DNA of 64,000 nucleotides, taken from assembly GCF_036669915.1 (NCBI RefSeq), contig NC_089322.1, forward strand, positions 2,790,001-2,854,000. Reading direction: 5' to 3'. Both the position numbers and the translations under genes were made by a program. This document shows, in pieces, positions 11,766 through 21,487 of the stretch. Numbering within the stretch: position 1 is the stretch's first letter; every line of letters begins with the position of its first letter. This DNA is from Pocillopora verrucosa. Its lineage: Eukaryota > Cnidaria > Anthozoa > Scleractinia > Pocilloporidae. The notes beneath the pieces are model-generated. The model was given only the letters and a program-made list of their open reading frames with translations. It had not been told where the DNA came from and searched no databases.

Positions 11766-13240
11766 ATTTCTAACTGAATCAAAGCACCGTGCAATTAACT
11801 GATATATTTAATCTTGACGTATTCCGAAGACATTTTGCACAACTCGTTCAGTCAAAAAACCGTCTCAGGAATTGACCTATAATAGAGAATATAATCATAT
11901 AACTTCTTCTAATGAAGTATGTAGACCAATGCCAGTAACATTTTCAAAATTCGGTAGGACAAACATTCGTACAGAAAAACTCCCCATTCAAGATAGTATG
12001 ATAAAGTTAGGTACAAAAAAATGGCATTTCTAGGCGAGTAAACAGGCTTTTTTTAACTCTCTCCTAATTGCTTCGCTTTTTAAAGCCACTGTAATGAGTA
12101 TCCTTCTTTGAGGGTTACCCAAGTGAAGATAAAGGGTGATGAGACTTCCTTAATTAATTCTTTCAGTTTTCTTTAATGCCTAAAAACTATATCTGATCGG
12201 ATTTACAAAAACATGCCTTACATGTTGCAAGATTGACAGTCAGGTTCATGCCTTGATAGAGCTCAGATAGTGGGTGAACACCCTGTAGTTGGAGGGTGGT
12301 TGAAAGTCCAAAGCAGTAGGCTTAGGAGAGGCCGCAAAATCCTCATGGCTAGGGTTAGGAGCATCACCCGCCATCAAGCCAGGTTCGCCGATAAAAATGC
12401 AGAGGGCTTAACGTCAAGAGTAATGCCCGGCATGCAGCCCAGCCACTAAGCTATCCAAGGGTGGGTTGCAAATGGCTCTCTGTGGAAAGCTAAAGGGGTG
12501 GGGAGGGTATGTTATTGGACCCCTTGTCTTACTGGCAGTTTTCTATGAGGCTGGAAGGGACTTGTCGTATTAACCTTGTTTGACAGCTTACATGGTGGCC
12601 AGGCTTGTACCCTTTCACACCTCAGCCACCGTTGGTTGCTGTTGGTCAGTTGGTTGCAGCAAACCCATAAAAATAGCCCATTAAGATTGGTTTGATGAAG
12701 GTAGAATTTCTCCCAACAAAGCATAAGGATGGAGTATGCAGTCATGTAAGGAGAAATTGTAAAGAATTAATGTTAGAGGCGTTTCAAGGGTTGATGGGAT
12801 GGGGTTTGCAATATTCTTCAGTTATTGTCAAGACTCACCGAAATCAGGGGGTACTCGAAACAGTTACACAGCAGCTATGAAATTTTGTGCAGTGGTCTTT
12901 TTGGTTTATCTAGCCGTGCCGATGCAAGTGAGAGAAAGAAAAATTGTAAACAAATTTTGGACAAGTTTCCAGATCTTTAGTACTTGATAAAAAAGAAACA
13001 AAACAGTTGTAGAGTGGGTAAGGTTTAGAAGATCGTTTCTGTTGTTTACATTTATTTTTCATCATCGCTTTCAGGTTGTCTGAAGGTTTGGAATTTCAGT
13101 TGGATAAAAATTGATCGTTAAAATGATGGTTTGGAATATCCGCATTTATCTACTAATGACTGATTGCTTAAGCTTATCTTTAAGTTGGTCTCTCCTCATC
13201 AGTACTGTGGCCTATTGGGGCAAAATACAACTCAATTTCT
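11766..13240. other. Intergenic, no gene recognised
   Basis: AT-rich. The segment at about 12240-12480 is less AT-rich than its surroundings and looks like part of an unidentified dispersed repeat, but it has no second copy in the window. Short frames here show no family features. Confidence 0.45.
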
Positions 13241-13377
13241 CTTCTGAAACACAGTGATGTTTTCCAGAATACAACGAAATCTTCTGAAACACAATAGTGT
13301 TTTCCAGAACACAACGAAATCTTCTGAAACACAACAATCTTTTCCAGAACACAAGGGAATTTTCTGATACACAAAAG
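13241..13377 (+). repeat. 40-bp tandem repeat, 3.4 copies
   Basis: Units start at 13241, 13281, 13321 and 13361, an exact 40-bp period. Each reads CTTCTGAAACACA, a variable part, then TTTTCCAGAA(C/T)ACAA. The reverse strand is open through the array only because the period keeps a repeating frame; I do not call it a gene. Confidence 0.9.
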
Positions 13378-13401
13378 CAAGCTAAAACACACCAAAATAC
13401 T

Positions 13402-13640
13402 GGGCCGGGTTGTTCAAAGCGTGGTTAAGATAACCCAGGATTAGTGTGAAATTTGATATCAGATCTGAAAGCTAAAAAAAATATCTAGCATAATTTGTTT
13501 GTCTACAATGTTATGACTGCATGCTCTAAAGAGAATCCAGAAAATCATCCCAAACTGGCTTTTGAACAAAGGAATTGAAGAAACCGTGAATAAAATTTAA
13601 TCTTAGGTTAGCGCTAATCAGCTGTCGAGCAACTGGGCCC
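13402..13640. mobile_element. MITE with GGGCC terminal inverted repeats
   Basis: The left end GGGCCGGGTTGTTC and the inverse of the right end, GGGCCCAGTTGCTC, start an imperfect inverted repeat of about 40 bp; both continue into a TTAA..TAACC-rich stretch. Length 239 bp, no coding capacity. I see no clear target duplication, so the superfamily is open. Confidence 0.7.
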
Positions 13641-13890
13641 TGGTAACTAAACCTGTCGCTGAAAGCGAACAGAACCTGGAACTAGCTCTGGCTAAGGCGG
13701 CAACGAGGTTTGAACCGTTCGTGTAGTGGATTTGAACTAAATTGACTTCTTCAAGTTCAGTAAGCGATCATCCAGAAGAAGAAAGCATAATCTCGTATCA
13801 GTTTTCAAGAGGATATCACTGAATTTTTAGTTAAGTGTCATGGCATTACGATGTGTGTACGGATCTGATTGACAAAATACCAGTTGTAGG

Positions 13891-14420
13891 TTGAAGCATT
13901 TGACTTACGTTGTTCAGGAACAAATTATGAATGAGCTAAAAGGCCCAGGCTACCAAGGTGGATATAGAAGTATGTGGCATACCCTACGACTTAAAAATAT
14001 TCAAGTTCCTAGACATTTAGTAGCTGAACTTATGAGGGAAATGGATCCAGAAGGATGTGAGCAGAGGAAGGCAAAAATCCTCGAAAGAGGAAGTTATTTC
14101 TTATCTGGTCTAAACTGCACATGGCACGTCGACGGATACGACAAATCAAAGCCTTGTGGATTTCCAATTCATGTGTGTATTGATGGATGGAGTTGAAAAT
14201 AATTTGGCTAACAGTCACAAGGTCAAACAACCATCCAGAAATTATTGCCAATGTCTATTTGAACTGTGTTGCAGGGCTAGAAAGCTGTCCAGTGAAACTG
14301 AGGACTGACTGTGGAACAGAAAATAGCGTAATGGCAGCTGTGCAATGTACATATCAACAAGATGCAAAAGTGCACAAGTATGGGTAATCTCTGGTGAACC
14401 AAAGGATTGAGAGCTGGTGG
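13891..14420 (+). mobile_element. Broken integrase-core (DDE-type) transposable element remnant
   Basis: Protein-level traces of an integrase catalytic core are visible: YRSMWHTL, WHVDGYDK (first catalytic Asp region), KLRTDCGTEN (second Asp region) and QRIESWW. From memory this wording matches an integrase-core family found in many copies in cnidarian and fish genomes; I cannot say whether it belongs to a Ginger-like DNA transposon or another integrase-bearing element. The copy is a fossil with at least two breaks and no visible terminal repeats. The upstream frame starts at 13891, but homology may begin a little earlier. Confidence 0.6.
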
Positions 14421-14509
14421 GTATTTTATAGATTGAAGAAACAGTTGTTTTAAAGCATGTAGGAAGTGGCTTGAGCACGAAATAAGCGCTTGAGTGCTCA
14501 AGCTGCTTC

Positions 14510-14720
14510 TTAACCTTGAACTCCCAAGATCTCACTATTAATTCTCCTTAGTGTCTGTTATTCAGTTCTTGTGATGTTAGTTTTGAGAATTTGTAATTGC
14601 ATCAACTTGTAATCCACTAATTGATATTTTTGTATATTCTCGTCACATGTCTGCTTGATATTGTTTTGATATTGTAAGGAGAAATTCTGTCTTGGTCACT
14701 CATGGGAGTTAAAGGGTTAA
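14510..14720 (+). mobile_element. TTAA-flanked MITE, subfamily 1, copy A
   Basis: TTAA stands at both ends and the outermost bases are CC..GG. The right end GGAGTTAAAGGG is the inverse of the family's left end CCCTTTAACTCC. No coding capacity. TTAA duplication with CCC-started ends is the signature of piggyBac-type transposition. Confidence 0.8.
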
Positions 14721-15983
14721 GTGCTTTACAACAGAACAGAGCACAGTCAAGGCTTCTCTATTTGTTTTATAGTAAAGAATCCATTAAATTCTCCATGCAT
14801 TGCTTTCAATTTTCAAAAAAACTTAAGGTGATAAATTATGATTGGTCCCTAATAGGGGCATTGTTTTTTTAGTTTTTGGTACTAAATTTATCTTCCCTCT
14901 AATTTTGCCCACTCCTGTTTGTTTCACAGTGCCTCTTTTGAGTCAGTTTTTGTTTTGTTTTTGAGGAGATCACATTAATCCATTCTAGATATAATGCAGT
15001 GGTTAAAATGCTTTCCCAGTGTTAATACAGTAAAGATATTGCAGCACTTTGTATGGCACTTTTTATAAATAAGGATGTCCTCTGAGATTTTCTTAAGTTC
15101 ATGGCTTAGCCTTTTGTGACTTTGAGAGGAGAGTAACTCTTAAATGTAGCATGCATTTCAATTGAGTATATAAAGTAATCATAAAAGACAATGGCAATGA
15201 GCAACTAATAACTCCAAATTAAAACAAAAATGAAAACAAAACATGTCAAATAGAATGAAGCAATCAAGAGCTTCTTCAGTTGATGATTATTAGATTATTT
15301 CCTTTATTCTTGTGACCTTCCTGCTTGATTTAGGGTTAATATTGTAGAGAGAAATTACATGCTAGTCAGCTCTTAGTGGTTAAAGGATGAAGTCATGATT
15401 GGGTTAAGTATAGCATCTGACCAGGTGAGAGATTGTTGCATGTTAGCTGAACCACTCATAGAGCAAAGTGAAGCAATACCAATGCAATAGATACTAAGTT
15501 GAAATTTCGTTATCTCACAGGACACCTTCAGTTAGGATTCAAAAGTGTGGTCTTGAGGTCTTCAGTCTCTCCCTAAAATGGAGTCACGAGATTGGATTAC
15601 TTGGAGGCCATGTTACTAACCTACTGAAGCACTTCCTTCACCAAGATCTGCCTTGGCATGAAGCTCAATGGGTTAACCAGGTCCTTGGGAGTGGATCAGG
15701 AAGCAGACTCACTATGTGCCCTCATTGCTGGGGACAGTTTCAGCAGGGTGCAAATGGGTATCATTGGCAATGGACAAGATGGTTGCAGTTCTCCTGATTC
15801 CAGAATAGGATTTGGTTGAGGAGGATCAGGATACAAAAATGCATAAGGAAAAAGCTTTGTGGAGGGCAGACAATGGAGACAAAAATATCAATGAAGGTGT
15901 TTGGATACTGAACTGCTCTGCTCAAGGAAAAAGCTGCCTGCAACATGGAGTAGTGATCATGCTCTAATTTCAGTAAAGGGATT
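14721..15983. other. Intergenic between MITE copies
   Basis: No gene recognised. AT-rich, with no repeat unit that I can match elsewhere in the window. Confidence 0.5.
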
Positions 15984-16192
15984 TTAACCCTTTAACTCCT
16001 AGGATCCAATTGTCAATTCTCCCCTCTAGCTGCTACACGTTTGTCTTTAAGTTAGATATGAGGATTTGATGGTAGATCAAAATGACCTCTACCTGATAAG
16101 TTTGGGTATTGTCATTACCTGTTTACTGGATAATGACTGAATATTATAGGGAGAAGTTACTTGTTAATCATTTGTGGGAGTTATAGGGTTAA
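15984..16192 (+). mobile_element. TTAA-flanked MITE, copy B
   Basis: Begins TTAACCCTTTAACTCC and ends GGAGTTATAGGGTTAA, an almost perfect terminal inverted repeat with TTAA on both sides. The interior differs from copy A and matches copy C in reverse. Confidence 0.85.
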
Positions 16193-16348
16193 ATATGGGT
16201 TTTTGCTGTTTAATGATGGGAAAATAAAAGTGGATCACTGAATTAAAACAGGTTTCTCTTTGTATTGTAGTTACACAAAGGAAAATCTGTCTTTCTCAGG
16301 AGATTTATCACTTTTACTGTCACAAGTGGCCATTAGGTTACTTCTCCT

Positions 16349-16560
16349 TTAACCCTTTAACTCCAAGAAGTGATTAACATGTAACTTCTCCCTATAATAT
16401 CCATAAATTGTCCAACAATCAGGTAATGAGAATACTCAAACTTATCCGGTAGAAGTTGTTATCTTGATCTAGCATCAAACCCTCATAACTAACTTAAAAA
16501 GAAATGTGTGGCAGCTAGATTGGAGAATTGACAATTAGATCTTGAGAATTAACAGGTTAA
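16349..16560 (-). mobile_element. TTAA-flanked MITE, copy C
   Basis: Begins TTAACCCTTTAACTCC and ends GAATTAACAGGTTAA. Its interior is the reverse complement of copy B, with the GGAGAAGTTAC motif inverted. It lies 156 bp from copy B. Confidence 0.8.
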
Positions 16561-16930
16561 CATTTTATCCACAGACTGTCTGGTAGTTGACAATTTTGAA
16601 TTAAATCAAGTTTTTAAGTGAGGGCCAGACACAAACACTTAAATTACAGAAAATAATTGGCACAGACCATGACAATAAGTGACCAGTTCTATCGCCGAGA
16701 GAGGCAGGGGCTGAGATGATTTTTTGGGGATCACATGGTTTTCAGGTGAATGGTGAGGGGATCTGTCATTCACAAATAGACTATAGAGGCACTGTAGAAA
16801 ATGAGTGTTTCTTCTTTTGTATTTTTCCCATTCACCCCCATTCCCTTCTTTAGAACCTTACCATACAAGCCACATTTACCTGATAGGAGTTAATCATTGA
16901 AATTCAAGTGTTCGAATGTAGGAAAAATGC

Positions 16931-17112
16931 ATGTAGCCTGATATTCCATTTGAATAAGCTTTGTTGTTGTGCAGCTGTAACCTGATATTCCATTTGTATA
17001 AACTTGGTTGTTGTGCAGTGGTAACCTGATATGTCATTTGTATAAGCTTGGTTGTCATGCAGCTATAGCCTGATATTTCATTTGAATAAGCTTAGTTGTC
17101 CTTAGTTGAGAT
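16931..17112 (+). repeat. 44-bp tandem repeat, four copies
   Basis: Units begin CCTGATAT at 16937, 16981, 17025 and 17069, an exact 44-bp period. Each continues CATTTG(A/T)ATAA(G/A)CTT and a TTGT-rich part. It lies just past the 3' end of the ATP synthase gamma gene. Confidence 0.9.
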
Positions 17113-17188
17113 GACTTGATATTCATTATCGTGAGTACAATTCAAGACCAAATTTTGTCAAGGATGGAAACACACCTCCAAGGGCTTC

Positions 17189-17194
17189 TTTATT
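17189..17194 (-). terminator. Poly(A) signal of ATP5F1C
   Basis: Minus-strand AATAAA, 53 bases past the stop codon of the ATP synthase gamma gene, the usual placing for a polyadenylation signal. Confidence 0.6.
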
Positions 17195-17246
17195 TCAACA
17201 GTTACAAACATTACTTAAGACATCATTTTCATAAAAAGTTCTCAAT

Positions 17247-20200
17247 CTAATCTAGTGCAGCAGCTCCTGAGATGATCTCAATCAATTCCCTTGTAATCAC
17301 AGCTTGGCGAGTTCGATTGTATGTCAGAGTCAACTTGTCAATCATTTCACCTTTAAGAGAGATGGAAACAGTAAGTAAACTTTGATGAGGGTAAAATTCT
17401 TTTGCACACCCTTTTGGGGCTGAAATACTCATCTGACCAAATCACATGAACAACAGTTATGAATATTGGAAGATAAAACTGATCACTGAATGAGCTCTGT
17501 AGAGCAAACGCTTCAAGAGATATGGGGAATTTTTACAAAAAACCATCACTAGGTTGCAATTTTACCATCCAGTATCTTGGATGGCTAGGATTACAAATCA
17601 TTTAGAAGAACCCAAATTTGATCGATAACACGTTATCCAGCACTTTAGAGCAATTTGCAATTGAGTGTTTGAAAATTTACTCACCTGCATTTTTACTAGC
17701 ACTGTCCATTGCAGTCATTCGAGAGCTCTGCTCGCTGCAGGCTCCCTCCTTCATGCCATAAAACAAAAGACTAGCCAAAGAGAACTCAGAGTAGTTCTTT
17801 ATCGCATCAGAATCCAAGTCATCATAGGTACTCAGAGTGTCTGAGAATCCAAAATCCACAAGAAAAGTTAAATTTTAACCCTTTACACCCTAACATCAGT
17901 AGCCATATTCTCCTTACTGTTCTCCATACATTTTTTAAGGTGCTAGTAAGGAGAAATTGTTAAACAATCAAGAGGTTCTTTGGCTAGTGATCATTTCCTT
18001 TGTTCTCCTGACCTCAAGTGATTCGGGGTAAAAACGTAAGGAGAAATTAGACATTAGTCACTCATACGGGTCAAAGAGTTACTTGCCCCAGAGATACAAG
18101 TAAAGCTACCAAAATGTAAAACTGAGAAAAATGACAGTTGTTTGAGAAAATTCTTCACATGATAAACAAATAACTACCACAATTTTCCTCACAGCTACAG
18201 TGCACATTTCTATTGAATAAACTGCACAAAAAGAAGCTTAGGAAAATTTCGGGCTTGGACAAGGGTCACATCTGTGCCTGCCATATATTGGTTGGGTGCT
18301 AATGCTGATTGAATGACAAAGCCAGTTGTTGGAAGTAGGGAAAATTTCATTCAACAGATTATAGAGCAAAGCATGTTCTTCACTTTTAGCCCATGCTATC
18401 TCAAAAAATAAAGAGATAAAAGAAATTATGGCCACAGTCGCATAATCTACTTGCTTTGGTCTCTTGTACTCGCCCTTCCATTCCCCAAGATCTCATCATA
18501 AATTCTCCTCACTGTCTGCCATACAGTTCTAATAATGTTAGTTTAGAGAATTTGGTATTGGATCAACTAGCAGTGGCCTTGTTGATATTTTTCTTTATTC
18601 TCATCACTTATCTGCATGATATTGTGTGGATATTGTAAGGAGAAATTCTGTCTTAGTCATCCACAGGAGGTATAGTGTTAAGGTAGGTCACACTTTGATC
18701 AATCAGAATGCATGAATTAATTTTTTATAATCACTCAAACAATTGAAATAAATGCTTATACTTGATGATGATTAAACAAATTCATTTATTTTTCCTCACC
18801 TCCTGAGACAGAATTCAAAGTATCAAATGAATGAAGTGGTTTTGTCTGAGTCTTGTATGAAACCACCGACCTGATGAAAAAAAAAACACTTTGTTTGTCT
18901 TTCACTCACAAATACTGAAGTGAAAAATTTCTCATATTTCTCTTGTACCATTAAGAATACACATGCAGGGCTAAAGCTAAGAGATAAGGCTACCAGCTGA
19001 AATTCAAAGTTAGGCTGCTCAAAGATGGTGCCTCACAGAAGGTGCCTTGCGTGTCTGTGACATGATCACCAGCTGGAAAATCCAGCTGGTAATCACCACA
19101 TTTTCATGCAGTAAATTTTTTTGGCACTACACAACAACCCTGAATATGCACAACTTACTTAAACCAGTTATAATACATCTCTCCCATATCATACTGGAAT
19201 CCACTATCAAGGATTTCCTGGGCAATGAAGGTGGCTTCACAGAACTGAGGAGGCCTTTTACCAATCTCTGAAAAGCTCATCAGCAAGTAGTCACCTAACA
19301 AAAAACAATAAATATATTTAAAAAGAAAGCTAAAAAGAAATCTTTAGGAGACGGTTTATTATGAACAAAACCAATAAGAAACAACTTCCCCAGTCCTTAA
19401 TATATAGGGTACAATATTAGTTTGGAGAATTTGGTATCAGATCAATTGATATTTTTCCTTATTCTCATCACTTGTCTGCATTATAGTGTATAGATATAGA
19501 AAGGAGAAAGTCTGTCTTGGTCACTCACAGGAGTTAAAGGGTTAATTACCTCTTTTTAGTTTGCTATAAAGACTTCACTTATGAAAATTGCCACAGATAG
19601 TGCTAATTTAACCCTTACACTCCCAAGATCTGATTAGTAATTCTCCTTACTATCTGCCATACAATTCTTGTGGTGTTAGTTCCGAGAATTTGGTATTGGA
19701 TCAACTAATAATCCCATGATTGATATTCTTCTCTATTCTCATCACCTGCCTGCTTGATATTGTATTGATATTGTAAGGAGAAATTCTGTCTTGGTCACTT
19801 GTGGGGGTGAAAGGGTTAAGCAAGTTTGTGGCATGTTCACCAGATGCTCTCAGAGATAAATCACACCCCGGATTTGTTGTGGAAATTTTCAGAAAAAAGT
19901 TCAGCTTATACACTGTTTCCTGCTCTGGATTAATCAATAAATTCCTTGAAATTCTATCCACTTACCATGTGTTCGTAGAAACAACTGCCTTGCTTTCTCT
20001 CCACATGCCACAATTTTTGTACTGTCATCAACCTGCTTTTCTCCCAAAGCAGCCTTAACAGCCTTCACCAAGCTAGAATGGATCCCACCACATAATCCAC
20101 GATCAGATGACATCACAACTATGAGGTTTTTGGGTGTTGTCTTGTCCGCATCACTTGGTTTGATTTCAACTTTATCATACAAAGCTGAGGAAAAACATGT

Positions 20201-21272
20201 AAGCCGCGATCAGATCAACAAAAGCATTTGCTCACATGTTCATGTGAGTGGACGTGAATTCAGTTAAATTTACATACCTGAAGCACCAGCTCCATAAATT
20301 CTTGCAGGACGTAATTCCCTCTCTGCTTTACCAAACTTGGCAGCTGATACCATCTTCATGGATTTTGTAATCTTCTGGATATTTTTCACACTCCTTAATC
20401 GCAAGGAGACTAAATTTAAAAGCATAATGTTTTTAAAGTAAGTGGTGGCACAATGCAGTTAACCCTTTAAGTCCTTTAAGTGATCCACAGGTAATGTCTT
20501 CCAAAAATATCCACCCACTGACTAGTAAACAAGTAATGAGAATACTTAAACTAATCAGGCAGTTGTTGTTATTTTGATCTGACAACAAATTCTTGTTACT
20601 ATTATCCACGGAAATGTGTAACAGCTAGAAGGGAGTGCTGACAATCAGATCTTGAGAATTAAATGGTCAAGTACAGTATTATTAGATAAGATTTCAAAGA
20701 GCGACAAGTAACTGAGACCTTAAAAATGAACAAAAAATAACGCATGGAACGAACTAAGAAAACTAGAAATGTCATAATTTCTAAAAAAACACTGTTGCAT
20801 GGCACTTAAACGCCTTAACTTATGATATTTATACATTGATTTTTGACAAATTTCACATGTCTCCGGACGAGGAGGCGTAATATTTGTGCGCTGCAACACA
20901 AATTGCTTGTTTGTGATTACTCTCTTAGAAACATCAACTGTGAAAGAGATTTCATTACGTGAAAAATCTTTTTTTCTTCTTGAGAACCTAAGGCTTCTTA
21001 TCCCTTTATTGCCGTAACAATCAACTTCAGCAAGAACACAGTTATTCTCGACATCGAATCGCTCGATCAACACAAAATTAGTTTGATATTTTAACTTACT
21101 ATCTTTCAATGTTGCCATGTTCCTTACGGCTGGACTGCAAAAAAAGAACAGAAAAATACAGCACTCAGAAAAATCTGGAAATTGCCATATCCGTTACCCG
21201 TAAAAGTTCAGTTTCTCACCATGATGCTGGCCTAAAAACAGCTCCTCGAATGAAGACCGTGTTAGCCGCCAT
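17247..21272 (-). CDS. ATP5F1C: ATP synthase F1 subunit gamma, mitochondrial
   Basis: Gamma subunit, the rotating central stalk of mitochondrial F1Fo ATP synthase. Eight coding exons (high to low): 21220-21272, 21100-21134, 20278-20409, 19966-20184, 19159-19294, 18800-18870, 17685-17840 and 17247-17350. Phases agree at every GT-AG junction and give 301 aa, the usual length. Residues 1-25 form an Arg-rich presequence. The gamma signature runs from [17 protein letters not shown] (about 33-50) through SSDRGLCGG (99-107) and [11 protein letters not shown] (249-259) to the conserved end [20 protein letters not shown], the helix that turns inside the alpha-beta ring. The start ATG lies in a YY1-type motif, AAGATGGCGGC. 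TMA7 diverges 215 bp away. Introns hold several MITEs, none disturbing a splice site. Identity is certain; exon edges were set by eye. Confidence 0.97.
17875..18080 (+). mobile_element. TTAA-type MITE, subfamily 2, in ATP5F1C intron 6
   Basis: Starts TTAACCCTTTACACCCTAAC and ends GGGTCAAAGAGTTA, a decayed inverse of the left end. It lies 35 bp above the acceptor of exon 7. The interior differs from subfamily 1 (GTAAGGAGAAATT near both ends). Confidence 0.7.
18475..18681 (+). mobile_element. TTAA-type MITE, decayed copy in ATP5F1C intron 6
   Basis: Matches copy A (AAGATCTCATCATAAATTCTCC at the left, given here only by its first half; AAGGAGAAATTCTGTCTTAG at the right). The 5' terminal repeat is worn away; the right end reads GGTATAGTGTTAA. 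Confidence 0.65.
19410..19545 (+). mobile_element. TTAA-type MITE, 5'-truncated, in ATP5F1C intron 4
   Basis: Only the right part of subfamily 1 remains, from GGAGAATTTGGTATC to the terminal GGAGTTAAAGGGTTAA. Confidence 0.7.
19608..19819 (+). mobile_element. TTAA-flanked MITE, subfamily 1, full copy in ATP5F1C intron 4
   Basis: TTAA at both ends; left end CCCTTACACTCCC, right end GGGGGTGAAAGGG. Interior nearly the same as copy A. It sits 147 bp below the donor of exon 4. Confidence 0.8.
20459..20670 (-). mobile_element. TTAA-type MITE in ATP5F1C intron 2
   Basis: Left end TTAACCCTTTAAGTCC; right end GAATTAAATGGTCAA, worn. The interior is in the same orientation as copy C. Confidence 0.7.
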
Positions 21273-21487
21273 CTTGGATGTCTGTGCGTCCCTCACTCGG
21301 TCACGTGGGTTTATTGGACCGCTGACTAACCAATCGCTTTACAAAACAGAATATCATTGGTCAAAAATTAGAATTTGATGACTTGACCAATTAGAACTTA
21401 GTTAAGAAAATCAAAGTTTGTTATCGCAGGCTCAATTAAATTGAACACGTTTTGTATTTTCGAAAATCACAAGGAATAGGGGTGAAA
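21273..21487. promoter_or_regulatory. Bidirectional promoter of ATP5F1C and TMA7
   Basis: Only 215 bp separate the two divergent start codons. The stretch has an E-box CACGTG at about 21303, CCAAT-type boxes near 21331 (AACCAATCG), 21354 (CATTGG) and 21384 (GACCAATTA), and no TATA box. The ATP5F1C start lies in AAGATGGCGGC, the YY1 consensus common at starts of translation and mitochondrial genes. Both products are housekeeping proteins, which fits a shared TATA-less promoter. Confidence 0.75.

Noticed and set aside
13241-13377. Regular 40-bp repeats suggesting a CRISPR array
   Set aside because: Units are contiguous variants without unique spacers, in eukaryotic DNA; it is a minisatellite. 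The same holds for the 44-bp array at 16931-17112.
20720-21118. 132-codon minus-strand frame starting [12 protein letters not shown]
   Set aside because: It starts in exon 2 of ATP5F1C and reads through the donor into the intron; the gamma subunit continues in exon 3 at 20409.
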